Shown here: positions 38,605 to 48,236 of the stretch, piece after piece | Layout of the letters: every line of letters begins with the position of its first letter | How positions within the stretch are numbered: the first letter of the stretch is position 1 | Source: Marinobacter confluentis | Lineage (GTDB): Bacteria; Pseudomonadota; Gammaproteobacteria; Pseudomonadales; Oleiphilaceae | Length of the DNA: 64,000 bases | Reading direction: 5' to 3' | Assembly: GCF_004785685.1 (NCBI RefSeq) | Contig: NZ_SRPF01000002.1 | Location: 372,001-436,000 of the forward strand | Translations under genes and position numbers: made by a program | Notes under the pieces: generated by a model | The model's input: the letters and a program-made list of their open reading frames with translations, nothing else | The model's database searches: none | What the model was told of the DNA's origin: nothing

Positions 38605-39903
38605 ATGCTCGAACGACTTTTCAGGCTCCAGGACCACGGAACCACCGTCCGCAAAGAAATACTGGCAGGCTTCACCACCTTCCTGACCATGGCCTACATC
38701 ATCGTGGTAAACCCCGCGATTCTGTCAAACACCGGCATGGATTTCGGCGCGGTGTTTGTCGCGACTTGCCTGGCCGCCACCATCGGCACCCTGATCATGG
38801 GGCTGTGGGCCAATTATCCGATCGCCATGGCGCCAGGTATGGGCCTGAATGCGTTTTTCTCGTTCACCGTTGTTGGCAGCATGGGCTATAGCTGGCAGGT
38901 CGCCCTGGGCGCAGTTTTCATCTCAGGTTTCATTTTCTTCCTCCTGAGCATTTTCAAGATCCGTGAATGGATCATCAACAGTATTCCCATGTCCCTGCGA
39001 TTCGGCATTTCCGCCGGCATCGGTTTTTTCCTGGCCCTGATCGCCCTTAAAAATGCAGGCGTTGTGGTAGATAACCCCGCCACACTGGTGGGCCTGGGTG
39101 AAATCAAGGTAGCCGAAAGCCTGCTGTTCTTCGGCGGCTTTGTGGTTATCTGCGCGCTGTCTTTCCGCCAGATCACCGGGGCGGTGATGATCGGCATTCT
39201 GGCGGTGACCGGCATCGCGATGATGCTTGGCATGGTGGAATACAACGGGTTTGTCTCTGCGCCGCCGAGTCTGGCGCCGACGTTCATGCAGCTGGATCTT
39301 GCGGGCGCCTTCAATGTTGGCATGATCAGCGTGATTTTTGCCTTTCTGTTCGTCGACCTGTTCGACACCTCGGGTACCCTGATCGGTGCCGCTCAACGTG
39401 GTGGACTCCTGGACAAGGACGGCAAACTACCCCGCCTGGGCCGTGCGCTGATGTCCGATTCCGTCGCCACCATGTCAGGGGCCGCACTGGGCACATCCAC
39501 CACTACCAGCTACATCGAATCCACTGCCGGTATATCCGCCGGAGGCCGCACCGGCCTGACAGCCGTCGTGGTCGCTGGCCTGTTCCTGGCCTGCCTGCTG
39601 CTATCGCCCATCGCCAAAATCATTCCATCCTATGCCACTGCCCCCGCCCTGCTCTATGTCGCGGTGCTGATGGCCAGTGGTCTGAAACTGGTGAACTGGG
39701 ACGATGTCACAGATGCCGCGCCAGCCGTTGTTACGGCCCTGATGATGCCCCTCACTTTCTCCATCGCCAACGGTATTGCCCTGGGCTTTATCACCTACGT
39801 CGCCCTGAAAGCCCTCAGCGGCCGCTGGTCAGACCTGAACGCCAGCGTTGTAACCATTGCCGTGGTCTTCGTTCTGAAATTCATTTTCCTGGACGCGGCA
39901 TAA
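38605..39903 (+). CDS. NCS2-family purine permease (AzgA/GhxP-like)
   Basis: A 432-residue inner-membrane transporter, probably for adenine, guanine or hypoxanthine. About 12-14 helices are visible. [17 protein letters not shown] and [15 protein letters not shown] are strong markers of the AzgA-like branch. The frame is open from 38551, but [26 protein letters not shown] at 38605 is the usual start for this branch. It is 22 bp upstream of apt, so uptake and salvage of purines are likely co-expressed. The 295 bp before it hold no gene or riboswitch I recognise. Confidence 0.9.
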   Translation: MLERLFRLQDHGTTVRKEILAGFTTFLTMAYIIVVNPAILSNTGMDFGAVFVATCLAATIGTLIMGLWANYPIAMAPGMGLNAFFSFTVVGSMGYSWQVALGAVFISGFIFFLLSIFKIREWIINSIPMSLRFGISAGIGFFLALIALKNAGVVVDNPATLVGLGEIKVAESLLFFGGFVVICALSFRQITGAVMIGILAVTGIAMMLGMVEYNGFVSAPPSLAPTFMQLDLAGAFNVGMISVIFAFLFVDLFDTSGTLIGAAQRGGLLDKDGKLPRLGRALMSDSVATMSGAALGTSTTTSYIESTAGISAGGRTGLTAVVVAGLFLACLLLSPIAKIIPSYATAPALLYVAVLMASGLKLVNWDDVTDAAPAVVTALMMPLTFSIANGIALGFITYVALKALSGRWSDLNASVVTIAVVFVLKFIFLDAA

Positions 39904-39925
39904 ACCGCGATCTGCCGGAGCTCCT

Positions 39926-40471
39926 ATGGACTACTTTGCCAATAGCATCAAAAAAGCCATCCGCACGGTGCCGGACTGGCCCAAGCCCGGTGTGGCCTTT
40001 CGCGACATCACTACCGTGCTTCAGGACCGGACCGCGTTTCGCAAACTGATTGATGCCTTTGTACATCGCTATCACGGCCAGAGTATTGATGCGGTCGCCG
40101 CCGTGGACGCACGGGGGTTTATCATTGGTTCAGCGCTGGCCTACGAATTGAACGCATCTCTGGTGCTGGTGCGCAAGAAGGGCAAACTGCCCTTCGATAC
40201 GCTGGTAGAGGATTACGAGCTGGAGTACGGCACGGCCTCCGTCGAGCTGCACAAGGACGCCTTTCGTCCGGGCGACAAGGTAGTCTTGGTAGACGATCTG
40301 ATTGCCACCGGTGGCACCATGCTGGCAGCCACCAGGTTGATCCGTCGCATTGGCGCGGAAATCGTCGAGGTCGCAGCGATGATTGACCTGCCCGACCTGG
40401 GTGGCTCAAAGAGGCTGAAGGATGAAGGGTTAGAGGTCTATACTGTCTGCTCATTTGAGGATGAATCCTGA
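39926..40471 (+). CDS. apt: Adenine phosphoribosyltransferase
   Basis: Makes AMP from adenine and PRPP. 181 residues, the usual length. The PRPP-binding loop is [14 protein letters not shown] (about residues 112-125), and [12 protein letters not shown] plus [10 protein letters not shown] are typical Apt segments. It lies 22 bp after the purine permease and its stop shares one base with the start of the next gene (TGATG), so the three genes are probably one operon. Confidence 0.97.
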   Translation: MDYFANSIKKAIRTVPDWPKPGVAFRDITTVLQDRTAFRKLIDAFVHRYHGQSIDAVAAVDARGFIIGSALAYELNASLVLVRKKGKLPFDTLVEDYELEYGTASVELHKDAFRPGDKVVLVDDLIATGGTMLAATRLIRRIGAEIVEVAAMIDLPDLGGSKRLKDEGLEVYTVCSFEDES

Positions 40472-41145
40472 TGGACTATCAGCACCACTGGAAAGATGGC
40501 ACACCCGTAAACCTGCCGCTGGGCAAAATTGTCTGTGTCGGGCGCAATTACGCCGAGCACGCGCGGGAACTGAACAACCCGGTGCCCGACGAGCCGCTGC
40601 TGTTTATCAAGCCGGCCACGTCCGCCGTCCATCTTACTCGCCCGATCAGTCTCTCCCCGAGCAAGGGCGCGGTGCACTATGAAACCGAGCTTGCGGTGCT
40701 GATTGGCCGCCCGCTGACCAATGCATCCGCCAGCGATGTGGAAGGCGCCATTCTGGGCTATGGCCTGGCGCTGGACCTGACCTTCCGGGATCTGCAGTCG
40801 GAGCTGAAAGCAAAGGGCCACCCCTGGGAGCGGGCCAAGTGCTTTGATGGCGCCTGCCCGCTATCGCCTTTCGTGCCCGTAGAGCAGCTTCCCCGCGACC
40901 ACCTGGCCTTTACCCTGGATATCAACCAGCAACGCCGCCAGACCGGCAATACCCGCGACATGCTCAACCCGATCCTTCCCCTGATCGCCCACATGAGTAC
41001 TCACTTCACATTGCTTCCAGGGGATGTCATCCTCACCGGCACTCCCAGCGGAGTCGGGCCGCTTGAACCCGGCCAGACGTTGTCTCTGGAACTGGAACGA
41101 GCCCTGTTTGTCGAGACTCATGTGGTGTCTTCCTCAGACGGCTGA
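40471..41145 (+). CDS. Fumarylacetoacetate hydrolase (FAH) family protein
   Basis: A 224-residue FAH-fold protein like E. coli YcgM and human FAHD1, which cleave or decarboxylate 3-oxo-acids such as acylpyruvates or oxaloacetate. Metal ligands fit HYETELAVLIGRP (Glu) and ALDLTFRDLQ (Asp). The lid and catalytic loop VLTGTPSGVGPL is intact. It shares a base with the apt stop codon and is probably co-translated. Exact substrate unknown; fits a housekeeping oxaloacetate decarboxylase or acylpyruvase. Confidence 0.92.
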   Translation: MDYQHHWKDGTPVNLPLGKIVCVGRNYAEHARELNNPVPDEPLLFIKPATSAVHLTRPISLSPSKGAVHYETELAVLIGRPLTNASASDVEGAILGYGLALDLTFRDLQSELKAKGHPWERAKCFDGACPLSPFVPVEQLPRDHLAFTLDINQQRRQTGNTRDMLNPILPLIAHMSTHFTLLPGDVILTGTPSGVGPLEPGQTLSLELERALFVETHVVSSSDG

Positions 41146-41195
41146 AAGCCGCCCGACGTTTCTGGTCCAACCGTTCCTGAGAACGTATATCCAGC

Positions 41196-42512
41196 ATGAG
41201 CAAAAAACCTGTTACCACCCGTAGTGGACGATTCTTCAAACTTGCTGGCATGACGGCCTCGGTGGCCGGGCAATATGCTGGCCAACGGGCGCGACGGCTA
41301 TTCCGCAGCGAAGAAGACAACGAAGGTGCACGCTCCGAAAGCTATACCCGAATGGCGGACCGGATCGCCGACACTCTGGGCGAAATGAAAGGCGCCGTCA
41401 TGAAAGTCGGCCAGATTGCTTCCCAGACCCAGGATTTTCTGCCCAAAGAATTTTCCGATGCCCTGCAGCGGCTGCAGAAAGAAGCACCGCCCATGCCGTT
41501 CGAGGTGATTGTCGGCCAGATCGAGAACGAGCTGGGCAAGCCTGTATCAGAACTCTTTGACTACCTGCAGGAACAGCCCTACGCCGCTGCCAGCATTGGC
41601 CAGGTCCACCGGGCCAGGCTGAAAGACGGCACCGACGTGATCATCAAGGTGCAATACCCAGGCGTTGACGAATCCTGCGACAGCGATCTGAAGCAGCTTC
41701 GTATGGCGCTGAAACTCGGCGGCTTGCTGAAACTGCCGAAAGAACACGTGGATCAGTTGTTCGGCGAAATCCGGGTGCGACTGAAAGAAGAGCTGGATTA
41801 TGAAAACGAGGCCCGCAACCTCGCGCTTTTCCAGGACTTCCACAAGAACGACAAATGGATCGTGATTCCCCAGGTGTTCAGCAGCCATTCGTCTCGACGG
41901 GTGCTGACCATGGAGCTGGTAGAAGGCGACCATATCAGCAAGGTCACACCGGAAAAGTACAGCCAGGACTCCATCAACCTGATCGGCCACCGCATCTTCA
42001 CCATGATGGCGGACCAGCTGTTCCGCTACCAGTGCATCCATGGCGACCCACACGCGGGCAACTTTGCCTACCGGCCCGACGGCACCATTATTCTTTACGA
42101 TTTCGGCTGCGTGAAAAAACTGAAGCCGGAGATTATTGAAGCTTACCGCAAGGCGCTGGTGTCAGCGCTGGAAGAAGATTACGCCGCCCTTGACCGCCAC
42201 CTGATTGATCTTGGCGCCCGTGTCGAATCCCAGCCCGCGGTGGACGAGGCCTATTACGCCATGTGGCGGGATATTCTGATCAAGCCCTTCGAAGGCGACA
42301 CGCCCTACAACTTCGCCGAATCAGAATTGCACAAGGACGTAGCGGCAAAAACCACAACCGTGTTCAAGTACCTGGATTACTTCAAACCGCCGATTGAAAG
42401 TATTTTCATCGACCGGATGATCGCAGGACACTACTGGATGATGAAACGGCTTGGGGTTCAGGCAGCATTCCGGCAGGAACTTGAAGAATACCTGAGGAAA
42501 ACGCCGGGCTGA
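41196..42512 (+). CDS. UbiB/ABC1-family atypical kinase (ADCK-like)
   Basis: A 438-residue ABC1 protein. The family-specific KxGQ motif (MKVGQIASQTQDFLP), the alanine-rich loop AAASIGQVHRA and the catalytic-type HGDPHAGNF and LYDFGCVKKL segments are present. Members support ubiquinone synthesis or lipid transport; many Pseudomonas-type genomes have this shorter copy besides UbiB. No transmembrane tail is evident at the C-terminus, unlike UbiB itself. It lies 50 bp after the FAH-family gene and converges on mscL. Confidence 0.9.
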   Translation: MSKKPVTTRSGRFFKLAGMTASVAGQYAGQRARRLFRSEEDNEGARSESYTRMADRIADTLGEMKGAVMKVGQIASQTQDFLPKEFSDALQRLQKEAPPMPFEVIVGQIENELGKPVSELFDYLQEQPYAAASIGQVHRARLKDGTDVIIKVQYPGVDESCDSDLKQLRMALKLGGLLKLPKEHVDQLFGEIRVRLKEELDYENEARNLALFQDFHKNDKWIVIPQVFSSHSSRRVLTMELVEGDHISKVTPEKYSQDSINLIGHRIFTMMADQLFRYQCIHGDPHAGNFAYRPDGTIILYDFGCVKKLKPEIIEAYRKALVSALEEDYAALDRHLIDLGARVESQPAVDEAYYAMWRDILIKPFEGDTPYNFAESELHKDVAAKTTTVFKYLDYFKPPIESIFIDRMIAGHYWMMKRLGVQAAFRQELEEYLRKTPG

Positions 42513-42544
42513 GCTTGCGCCCGGCCCGACGCAAATTCCGGGGA

Positions 42545-42952
42545 TTACTCAGCCTTGTGTTTAAGCAGATCCCGGATTTCCATCAGTAACTGCTCCTGCG
42601 CTGACGGGGCCGGTGGAGCAGCCGGTGTTTCCGCTTCTTTTTTCCGCATACTGTTCAGTGCCCGCACGGCCACGAAAACCGCAAACGCGACAATGACAAA
42701 ATCAAATACCGACTGGATAAACACGCCATAACGGAGAGAGACCGCCTCTGCCCCCTCCTCCGCCGCGCGCAGGACGATCGCAAGATTGGAAAAATCCACA
42801 CCCCCAATCAGTAACCCGATTGGGGGCATCATCACATCGGCCACAAACGACGAGACAATTTTGCCGAAGGCAACACCGATGATAATGCCCACCGCCATAT
42901 CCATGACGTTACCCTTTACCGCAAACTCCCTGAATTCCTTGACAATACTCAT
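42545..42952 (-). CDS. mscL: Large-conductance mechanosensitive channel
   Basis: A 135-residue homopentameric membrane channel that opens under osmotic downshock. The first helix is [25 protein letters not shown]; the second helix is [18 protein letters not shown]. The C-terminal helix ends [14 protein letters not shown]. The frame is open up to 43156, but the MscL start is [14 protein letters not shown] at 42950-42952. The loop is short and the linker between TM2 and the C-terminal bundle has an Ala/Pro-rich insert. Confidence 0.95.
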   Translation of the reverse strand: MSIVKEFREFAVKGNVMDMAVGIIIGVAFGKIVSSFVADVMMPPIGLLIGGVDFSNLAIVLRAAEEGAEAVSLRYGVFIQSVFDFVIVAFAVFVAVRALNSMRKKEAETPAAPPAPSAQEQLLMEIRDLLKHKAE

Positions 42953-43046
42953 GGCAATCGACTCCCTGAAGGTCAGACCCGTTGGCCCCACAAACAGCAA
43001 AGGGCACGCCCGCTCGGGCGTAATTGGAGTGTAGCCGAGTTTACAA

Positions 43047-43739
43047 TCAGATGGCCCCTCCACGGGGCGTCTTTTCCATCCATTCTGCCAGCCCTTCGCC
43101 GGCACCTTTCCGGATAACCCTTGCGCGAACCAGGGAACCCGGCGCATCAGGATCAATCACGGTGATTGGCACCGTCATATCCACCTCGTGAGCCAGGCTG
43201 GCGGCCGGATAGACCTGGAGCGATGTGCCAACGATCAGCAGATGATCTGCGGTCCTGACCAGTTCTGCAGCCGCATCCAGCATGGGCACTTCCTCACCGA
43301 ACCAGACCACATGGGGGCGCAGCTGGGAGCCGCGGTCGCAGGTATCGCCCGGGTTGATGTCAGCGTAACCAATGTCGTAAATCAGCTCTGGGTGGTCAAG
43401 GCTGCGGGCTTTGGTCAGTTCCCCGTGAAGGTGAAGGACGTTTGAGGAGCCGCCCCGCTCGTGCAGGTCGTCCACGTTCTGGGTAATCACGGTTACCCGG
43501 TAGTCTTTCTCAAGCTGTGCCAGAAGCTGGTGGCCGCGATTGGGCTGCGCGTGTTCAAGCTGCCTGCGGCGCTCGTTATAGAAGCGCAGAACCAGTTCCC
43601 GATTGCGCTCGAAGGCTTCGGGTGTGGCCACGTCATAAACGCTGTACTGCTCCCAAAGGCCGCCGTTGTCGCGAAAGGTGGAAAGGCCGCTCTCGGCGCT
43701 CATCCCGGCACCGGTGAGAACTACAATATGATCTTGCAT
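43047..43739 (-). CDS. Sir2-family NAD-dependent deacylase lacking zinc cysteines
   Basis: A 230-residue sirtuin. NAD-site motifs [14 protein letters not shown] and TQNVDDLH are intact, as is the catalytic His105 in HLHGEL. Tyr54 and Arg57 in FYNERRRQL correspond to the acyl-lysine-carboxylate contacts of E. coli CobB, suggesting desuccinylase ability. In the zinc region only one cysteine remains (Cys134, [13 protein letters not shown]). The frame opens upstream to 43826, but the conserved start is [12 protein letters not shown]. It follows a DUF2244 gene by 19 bp. Confidence 0.9.
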   Translation of the reverse strand: MQDHIVVLTGAGMSAESGLSTFRDNGGLWEQYSVYDVATPEAFERNRELVLRFYNERRRQLEHAQPNRGHQLLAQLEKDYRVTVITQNVDDLHERGGSSNVLHLHGELTKARSLDHPELIYDIGYADINPGDTCDRGSQLRPHVVWFGEEVPMLDAAAELVRTADHLLIVGTSLQVYPAASLAHEVDMTVPITVIDPDAPGSLVRARVIRKGAGEGLAEWMEKTPRGGAI

Positions 43740-43758
43740 GGTGAATCCTGTTTTTGCC

Positions 43759-44268
43759 TCAGAACCAGCGTGGTTCCGGCTTTTTACGCTTCTGAATGGT
43801 GATGCCGTATCGCTGAAGGATAGCAAGCAATGCCTCGGTGTCTTCCATATTCAGAAAACCGCCGACGGAAATTTCCTCATCGCGGAACTGCAGGAAAAGC
43901 TTGGAAGGGGTAAACGGGTGGCGGGCTTCGTTCCGCCACAGGCGGGTATACTGGCGGGGCATTTCCCATTCGGCTTCCTTGCGCTTCATGCCTTTTTCGA
44001 GACGGATGTTGTCCGGGCCCAGAACCAGTACTTCCTGTTTCTGGCACTGGCGGGAGCTTATATAAAAGCCGGCCGCCAGCGCTGCCAGCTCCAGCCCTGC
44101 AAACGGCAGGATTACCCAGGCACCGATCAGGGTGAAGCCAGTGACGATTACCGCAGACAGCGCAAGCAGCGCCATCCAGATACGGACATTGCCCTGCCAG
44201 CTCATGGACCGGTTTGGCGTCAGCAGATAGCGGGCGGCGTCATCATCAGACGGAAGCTGTTCAACCAT
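43759..44268 (-). CDS. DUF2244-family membrane protein
   Basis: A 169-residue protein of unknown function. Two adjacent helices (about residues 31-68) contain WMALLALSAVIVTGFTLIGAWVILPFAGLELAAL split by a turn. The remainder is a soluble cytoplasmic domain with DNIRLEKGMKRKEAEWEMPR, typical of DUF2244. It is probably co-transcribed with the sirtuin gene downstream. In alphaproteobacteria such genes often sit near cytochrome oxidase; not so here. No catalytic residues are known. Confidence 0.85.
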   Translation of the reverse strand: MVEQLPSDDDAARYLLTPNRSMSWQGNVRIWMALLALSAVIVTGFTLIGAWVILPFAGLELAALAAGFYISSRQCQKQEVLVLGPDNIRLEKGMKRKEAEWEMPRQYTRLWRNEARHPFTPSKLFLQFRDEEISVGGFLNMEDTEALLAILQRYGITIQKRKKPEPRWF

Positions 44269-44325
44269 GGCGGATATCCTGCTGCCCGCACCGCCGCTCC
44301 TTCCCGGGTATCGGAAAATCAGGTA

Positions 44326-45729
44326 TCAGTCGAAGATCTTGCCGGGGTTCATCACGCCGTTCGGATCGAATACCTGCTTGATACCCTTCAGATACGCTAT
44401 TTCGGCGGCACTGCGGGTGTACTCCAGATAGGGCTTCTTGGTCATACCGACGCCGTGCTCGGCAGACACACTGCCCTCGTAGCGCTGAACAATCTCGAAA
44501 ACCCACTTGTTCACCTGCTGGCATTTCTCGAAGAAATCCTCTTTTGCCATGTCTTCCGGTTTGAGGATGTTCAGGTGCAGGTTGCCGTCCCCGATGTGGC
44601 CGAACCAGATGATTTCAAAATCCGGATAGTGCTCGTTCACAACGGCATCAATTTCTTCCAGGAAACCGGGCACCTTCGATACCACCACGGAGATATCATT
44701 TTTATACGGTGTTCGCGGCGCGATGGACTCGGAAATCCGCTCACGTAACTGCCACAGGTTCTGGGCCTGGGTTTCGCTCTGGCTGATCACGCCGTCCAGC
44801 ACCCAGCCATTTTCCATGCACTGTTCGAACAGGGCCATGGCATCGTCCATTACCTGGTCGGACACCGCCTCGAATTCCAGCAGCGCGTAATAGGGTGCTT
44901 CGGTTTCAAACGGCGCCTGCACCTGCCCGTGGGCCAGCACATGGCCCATGGCCTGGTGGGAGAAGAATTCGTAAGCGGTCAGGTCGATCTTCTTCTGGAA
45001 GGTCTGCAGCACGTCCATGGTGTTGGTGAGATCGCCCAGGCCAAGCACCAGCACCGTCAGATTGTTCGGCTGGCGGGCAAGTTTCATGGTGGCTTCGGTG
45101 ATAAAGCCCAGAGTGCCCTCAGCGCCAATGAACAGATGGCGCAGGTCGTAGCCGGTGTTATTTTTGGCCAGATCCTTGTTCAGATTCAGAATTTCGCCCT
45201 TGCCGGTGACCACCTTCAGCCCGGCAACCCAGTCCCGGCTCATGCCGTAACGGATGACCTTGATGCCACCCGCGTTCGTTGAAAGATTACCCCCCAGTTG
45301 ACTGGAACCGGCCGAGGCGAAATCTACCGGGTAATACAGGTCGTTTTCTTCGGCAAAATTCTGAAGCTGCTCGGTAACCACGCCTGCCTGGCAGTGAACC
45401 ATGCGGTCACTGGCACTGAAATCCAGAATCTGGTTCATGTTATCGAACGCCACAACCACTTCACCGTTGGCGGCTACCGCACCGGCACTCAGCCCGGTAC
45501 GACCGCCAGACGGCACCAGTGCCACCTGATTGTCATTGGCGAACCTGACCAGCGCCTGCACCTGCTCCGTGGTTTTCGGCAGCACAATGGCCACCGGTTT
45601 GGGCGGGTAGATTTTGGTCCAGTCCTTGCCGTAGGTATCGAGGTCGGCTGGATCGGTCAGGACTTTGCCCGGAGCAGGGCCCTCTGCCATCAGGGATTTC
45701 AGAGCGGCGATAATCTGTTCAGAATTCAT
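44326..45729 (-). CDS. D-2-hydroxyglutarate dehydrogenase (FAD-linked, GlcD family)
   Basis: A 467-residue FAD enzyme of the VAO/PCMH fold. The FAD-binding half includes LVPSGGRTGLSAGAV; the C-terminal half has FGHIGDGNLHLNIL (metal/substrate His) and VSAEHGVGMTKK. It diverges from serA. In Pseudomonas the same pairing exists, and there the enzyme oxidises the D-2-hydroxyglutarate made by SerA, pulling the thermodynamically poor phosphoglycerate oxidation forward. That role is the best reading, with D-lactate or glycolate as alternatives. Confidence 0.88.
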   Translation of the reverse strand: MNSEQIIAALKSLMAEGPAPGKVLTDPADLDTYGKDWTKIYPPKPVAIVLPKTTEQVQALVRFANDNQVALVPSGGRTGLSAGAVAANGEVVVAFDNMNQILDFSASDRMVHCQAGVVTEQLQNFAEENDLYYPVDFASAGSSQLGGNLSTNAGGIKVIRYGMSRDWVAGLKVVTGKGEILNLNKDLAKNNTGYDLRHLFIGAEGTLGFITEATMKLARQPNNLTVLVLGLGDLTNTMDVLQTFQKKIDLTAYEFFSHQAMGHVLAHGQVQAPFETEAPYYALLEFEAVSDQVMDDAMALFEQCMENGWVLDGVISQSETQAQNLWQLRERISESIAPRTPYKNDISVVVSKVPGFLEEIDAVVNEHYPDFEIIWFGHIGDGNLHLNILKPEDMAKEDFFEKCQQVNKWVFEIVQRYEGSVSAEHGVGMTKKPYLEYTRSAAEIAYLKGIKQVFDPNGVMNPGKIFD

Positions 45730-45785
45730 GGAATTGCAGTCTCACAAAAGGTTGATCGTGACGCGCTGTAAAATGCGTGAGCTAT

Positions 45786-45839
45786 GGTATCATACCGCCC
45801 CTGTTCTGTGAGCCTGCCCGCTGTCTGCGCCGCTCACAG
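45786..45839 (+). promoter_or_regulatory. Palindrome and hairpin in the serA upstream region
   Basis: GGTATCATACC (45786-45796) is a perfect 11-base palindrome near the middle of the divergent gap between the dehydrogenase gene and serA and may be an operator. CTGTGAGC (45806-45813) and GCTCACAG (45832-45839) can form an 8 bp hairpin that would sit in the serA leader. Function is inferred from position only. Confidence 0.35.
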
Positions 45840-45886
45840 GTCATTTCCAATGACCAACTCAATGTCGAAAGGTTCGGAACCCAGCC

Positions 45887-47116
45887 ATGTCAAACACGTC
45901 TCTGGAAAAGAGCAAAATCCGCATCCTGCTGCTTGAAGGCGTTCATCAGTCCGCGATTGATACCCTGAACGCCGCAGGCTATACGAACATCGAATTCCTG
46001 TCCCACTCACTGGCCGAAGACGAGCTGATTGAAAAGATTGCCGACGCCCACTTTGTCGGCATCCGCTCCCGCACCCAGTTGACTGAGAGAGTCTTCGAAG
46101 CAGCCCAGAAGCTGGTCGCCGTTGGCTGTTTCTGCATCGGTACCAATCAAGTGGACCTGCAGGCGGCAACCCGTCGTGGCATTGCGGTTTTTAATGCGCC
46201 CTTTTCCAATACGCGCAGTGTGGCCGAACTGGTTCTTGCCCAGGCCATCCTTTTGCTGCGCGGCGTTCCGGAGAAAAACGCCAAGGCCCATCGCGGCGAG
46301 TGGCTGAAGTCTGCGAAAGACAGCTATGAAATTCGCGGCAAGAAGCTTGGCATTATCGGTTACGGCAACATCGGCACCCAGTTCAGCGTGCTGGCCGAGG
46401 GCCTTGGCATGGACGTTTACTACTACGACGTCGTATCCAAGCTGTCCATCGGCAACGCCACTCAGGTTGGCACGATGCAGGAACTGCTGAACACCTGCGA
46501 CATCATCAGCCTGCATGTGCCGGAACTACCGTCCACCCGTTACATGTTCAAGGCAGAGCAGTTTGCCCAGATGAAGCCGGGCAGCATTCTGATGAACGCC
46601 TCGCGCGGCACGGTAGTCGATATTGACGCACTTGCCGATGCCCTGAAGAGCGGCAAACTGCTGGGCGCCGCCATTGACGTCTTCCCGGTTGAACCCAAGT
46701 CGAATGACGAAGAATTCATTTCGCCGCTGCGCGAGTTTGATAACGTGATTCTTACGCCTCACGTCGGCGGTTCCACCATCGAAGCCCAGGAAAACATCGG
46801 GCGGGAAGTAGCGGAGAAGCTGGCCATGTACAGCGACAACGGTACCTCAGTGTCTTCCGTGAACTTCCCTGAAGTCGCCCTGCCATCGCACCCGAACCAG
46901 CATCGCCTGCTGCACATTCACGAAAACGTGCCGGGCGTCATGTCCGAGATCAACCAGGTGTTCTCCGAGAATGGTATCAACATCTGTGGCCAGTACCTGC
47001 AAACCAAAGAGGACATTGGCTACGTAGTGGTGGATGTGAACAAGGAATATGGCGAGCTTGCTCTGAAGAAACTGCTTCAGGTCAAAGGCACGATTCGCTG
47101 CCGCGTCCTGTTCTGA
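45887..47116 (+). CDS. serA: D-3-phosphoglycerate dehydrogenase
   Basis: First enzyme of serine synthesis, matching SerB elsewhere in the window. 409 residues, the E. coli SerA type. The NAD-binding motif is GIIGYGNIGTQ, catalytic Arg lies in NASRGTVVDI and the catalytic His in LTPHVGGST. A C-terminal ACT domain (about 335-409, MSEINQVFSENGINI) would give feedback inhibition by serine. This type also reduces 2-oxoglutarate to 2-hydroxyglutarate, explaining the divergent dehydrogenase neighbour. Confidence 0.97.
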   Translation: MSNTSLEKSKIRILLLEGVHQSAIDTLNAAGYTNIEFLSHSLAEDELIEKIADAHFVGIRSRTQLTERVFEAAQKLVAVGCFCIGTNQVDLQAATRRGIAVFNAPFSNTRSVAELVLAQAILLLRGVPEKNAKAHRGEWLKSAKDSYEIRGKKLGIIGYGNIGTQFSVLAEGLGMDVYYYDVVSKLSIGNATQVGTMQELLNTCDIISLHVPELPSTRYMFKAEQFAQMKPGSILMNASRGTVVDIDALADALKSGKLLGAAIDVFPVEPKSNDEEFISPLREFDNVILTPHVGGSTIEAQENIGREVAEKLAMYSDNGTSVSSVNFPEVALPSHPNQHRLLHIHENVPGVMSEINQVFSENGINICGQYLQTKEDIGYVVVDVNKEYGELALKKLLQVKGTIRCRVLF

Positions 47117-47177
47117 TCAGACGCGCTCCTGTCAGACATTCGTTCCAGACAGACATTTTCGAGAAAGGGAGAGCACT

Positions 47178-47459
47178 ATGTCACTCAAGGATACGTTGCA
47201 GAAGAAACTGGAAACCCAGACAGATAGCTGGTCAAGGCAGATCGACAGCCTGAAGGCTGACGCCAGGGAGAGGATCGCCAAGGCCAAGGACGAGCACGCT
47301 GAGAGGCAGATCCGCAAGGATTTCGACAAGGAAATCGAGAAGCTTGAAGGCCGGATGGACGAAGCGAAAAAGAAAATTGCCGAGATCCGCGAATCCGGTG
47401 AAGATCATCTGAACAAGCTCAAAGGTCGCATCGACGACTGGCTGTCAAAGCGGGACTGA
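47178..47459 (+). CDS. Small charged coiled-coil protein, unknown
   Basis: A 93-residue protein, almost entirely helical and about half Lys, Arg, Asp and Glu. Heptad-like spacing runs through most of its length (LKADARERIAKAKDEHAERQ, then KDFDKEIEKLEGRMDEAKKK). No signal or membrane segment. A strong ribosome site (AAAGGGAGAG) precedes the ATG. It may share the serA transcript (61 bp gap) and ends before a strong terminator. I do not recognise a family. Confidence 0.75.
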   Translation: MSLKDTLQKKLETQTDSWSRQIDSLKADARERIAKAKDEHAERQIRKDFDKEIEKLEGRMDEAKKKIAEIRESGEDHLNKLKGRIDDWLSKRD

Positions 47460-47480
47460 CCCGGAGTTGAACGGATAAAA

Positions 47481-47507
47481 AAATGCCCGGCCATTGGCCG
47501 GGCATTT
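47481..47507. terminator. Strong bidirectional terminator
   Basis: AAATGCCCGGCC and GGCCGGGCATTT form a 12 bp stem with a 3-base loop. A run of A residues on the left gives a U-run on the minus strand; CTCTTTCT follows on the plus strand. It separates the coiled-coil gene from the convergent OmpA-family gene. Confidence 0.85.
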
Positions 47508-47549
47508 CTCTTTCTGACGTCTGATTTACAGCGCCGTAATGACCCTGCT

Positions 47550-48209
47550 TTACTGCTGGGTCGGCACCAGCGTCAGTTCAACGCGGCGGTTCTGCTCACG
47601 CCCTGCTGCAGTATCGTTTGAAGCGATGGGGTAACGCGGCCCATAGCCCACTGCCCGGGTACGACCGGCCTGGATACCCTGGTTAAGCAGAAAATCACGT
47701 ACGGAGCCGGCACGGCGCTCACTCAGCAGCTGGTTGTAATCCCGGGAGCCAGTGCTATCAGTGTGGCCTTCGATCTGAATCGTGGTCTTGTCAAATTCTT
47801 TCAGTACCAGCGCCACCGACTCAAGGGTATTGCTGAATGAAGGTTTGATGGTGGTCTGGTTAACATCAAAAGTGATGTTGCCGGGCATGACCAGGTCAAT
47901 CTGGTCGCCATTGCGCACGACCCGCACACCAGAGCCTTCCAGTTTGTTGCGAAGTTCAGCTTCCTGGCGGTCCATATAATAGCCGATACCGCCACCAACG
48001 GCCGCACCGGAAGCGGCACCGATCAGGGCGCCCTTGCCCCGGTCGCTCTTGCTGGAAGTAGCAGCACCAACCGCTGCACCGCCAATGGCACCAATTACAC
48101 TGCCCATGGTGGCGTTCGAGGTTTTCTCTTCGCCAGTGTATGGGTCATAAGTCATACAACCACCCAAGGTCAGGGTGGAAAATGCAAACGCGAGGACTGT
48201 TTTCTTCAC
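47550..48209 (-). CDS. OmpA-family lipoprotein (YiaD-like)
   Basis: A 219-residue outer-membrane lipoprotein. The signal ends in LTLGGC (lipobox). A glycine-zipper region (about residues 35-80, GSVIGAIGGAAVGAAT and GALIGAASGAAVGGGIGYY) can insert in membranes. The C-terminal OmpA domain binds peptidoglycan: IEGHTDSTGSRDYN and LLSERRAGSVRDFL, ending NRRVELTL. The layout resembles E. coli YiaD. It is followed toward lower coordinates by the shared terminator. Confidence 0.93.
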   Translation of the reverse strand: MKKTVLAFAFSTLTLGGCMTYDPYTGEEKTSNATMGSVIGAIGGAAVGAATSSKSDRGKGALIGAASGAAVGGGIGYYMDRQEAELRNKLEGSGVRVVRNGDQIDLVMPGNITFDVNQTTIKPSFSNTLESVALVLKEFDKTTIQIEGHTDSTGSRDYNQLLSERRAGSVRDFLLNQGIQAGRTRAVGYGPRYPIASNDTAAGREQNRRVELTLVPTQQ

Positions 48210-48236
48210 GGTATTCTCCCGATAGTGGGTTTGTTA

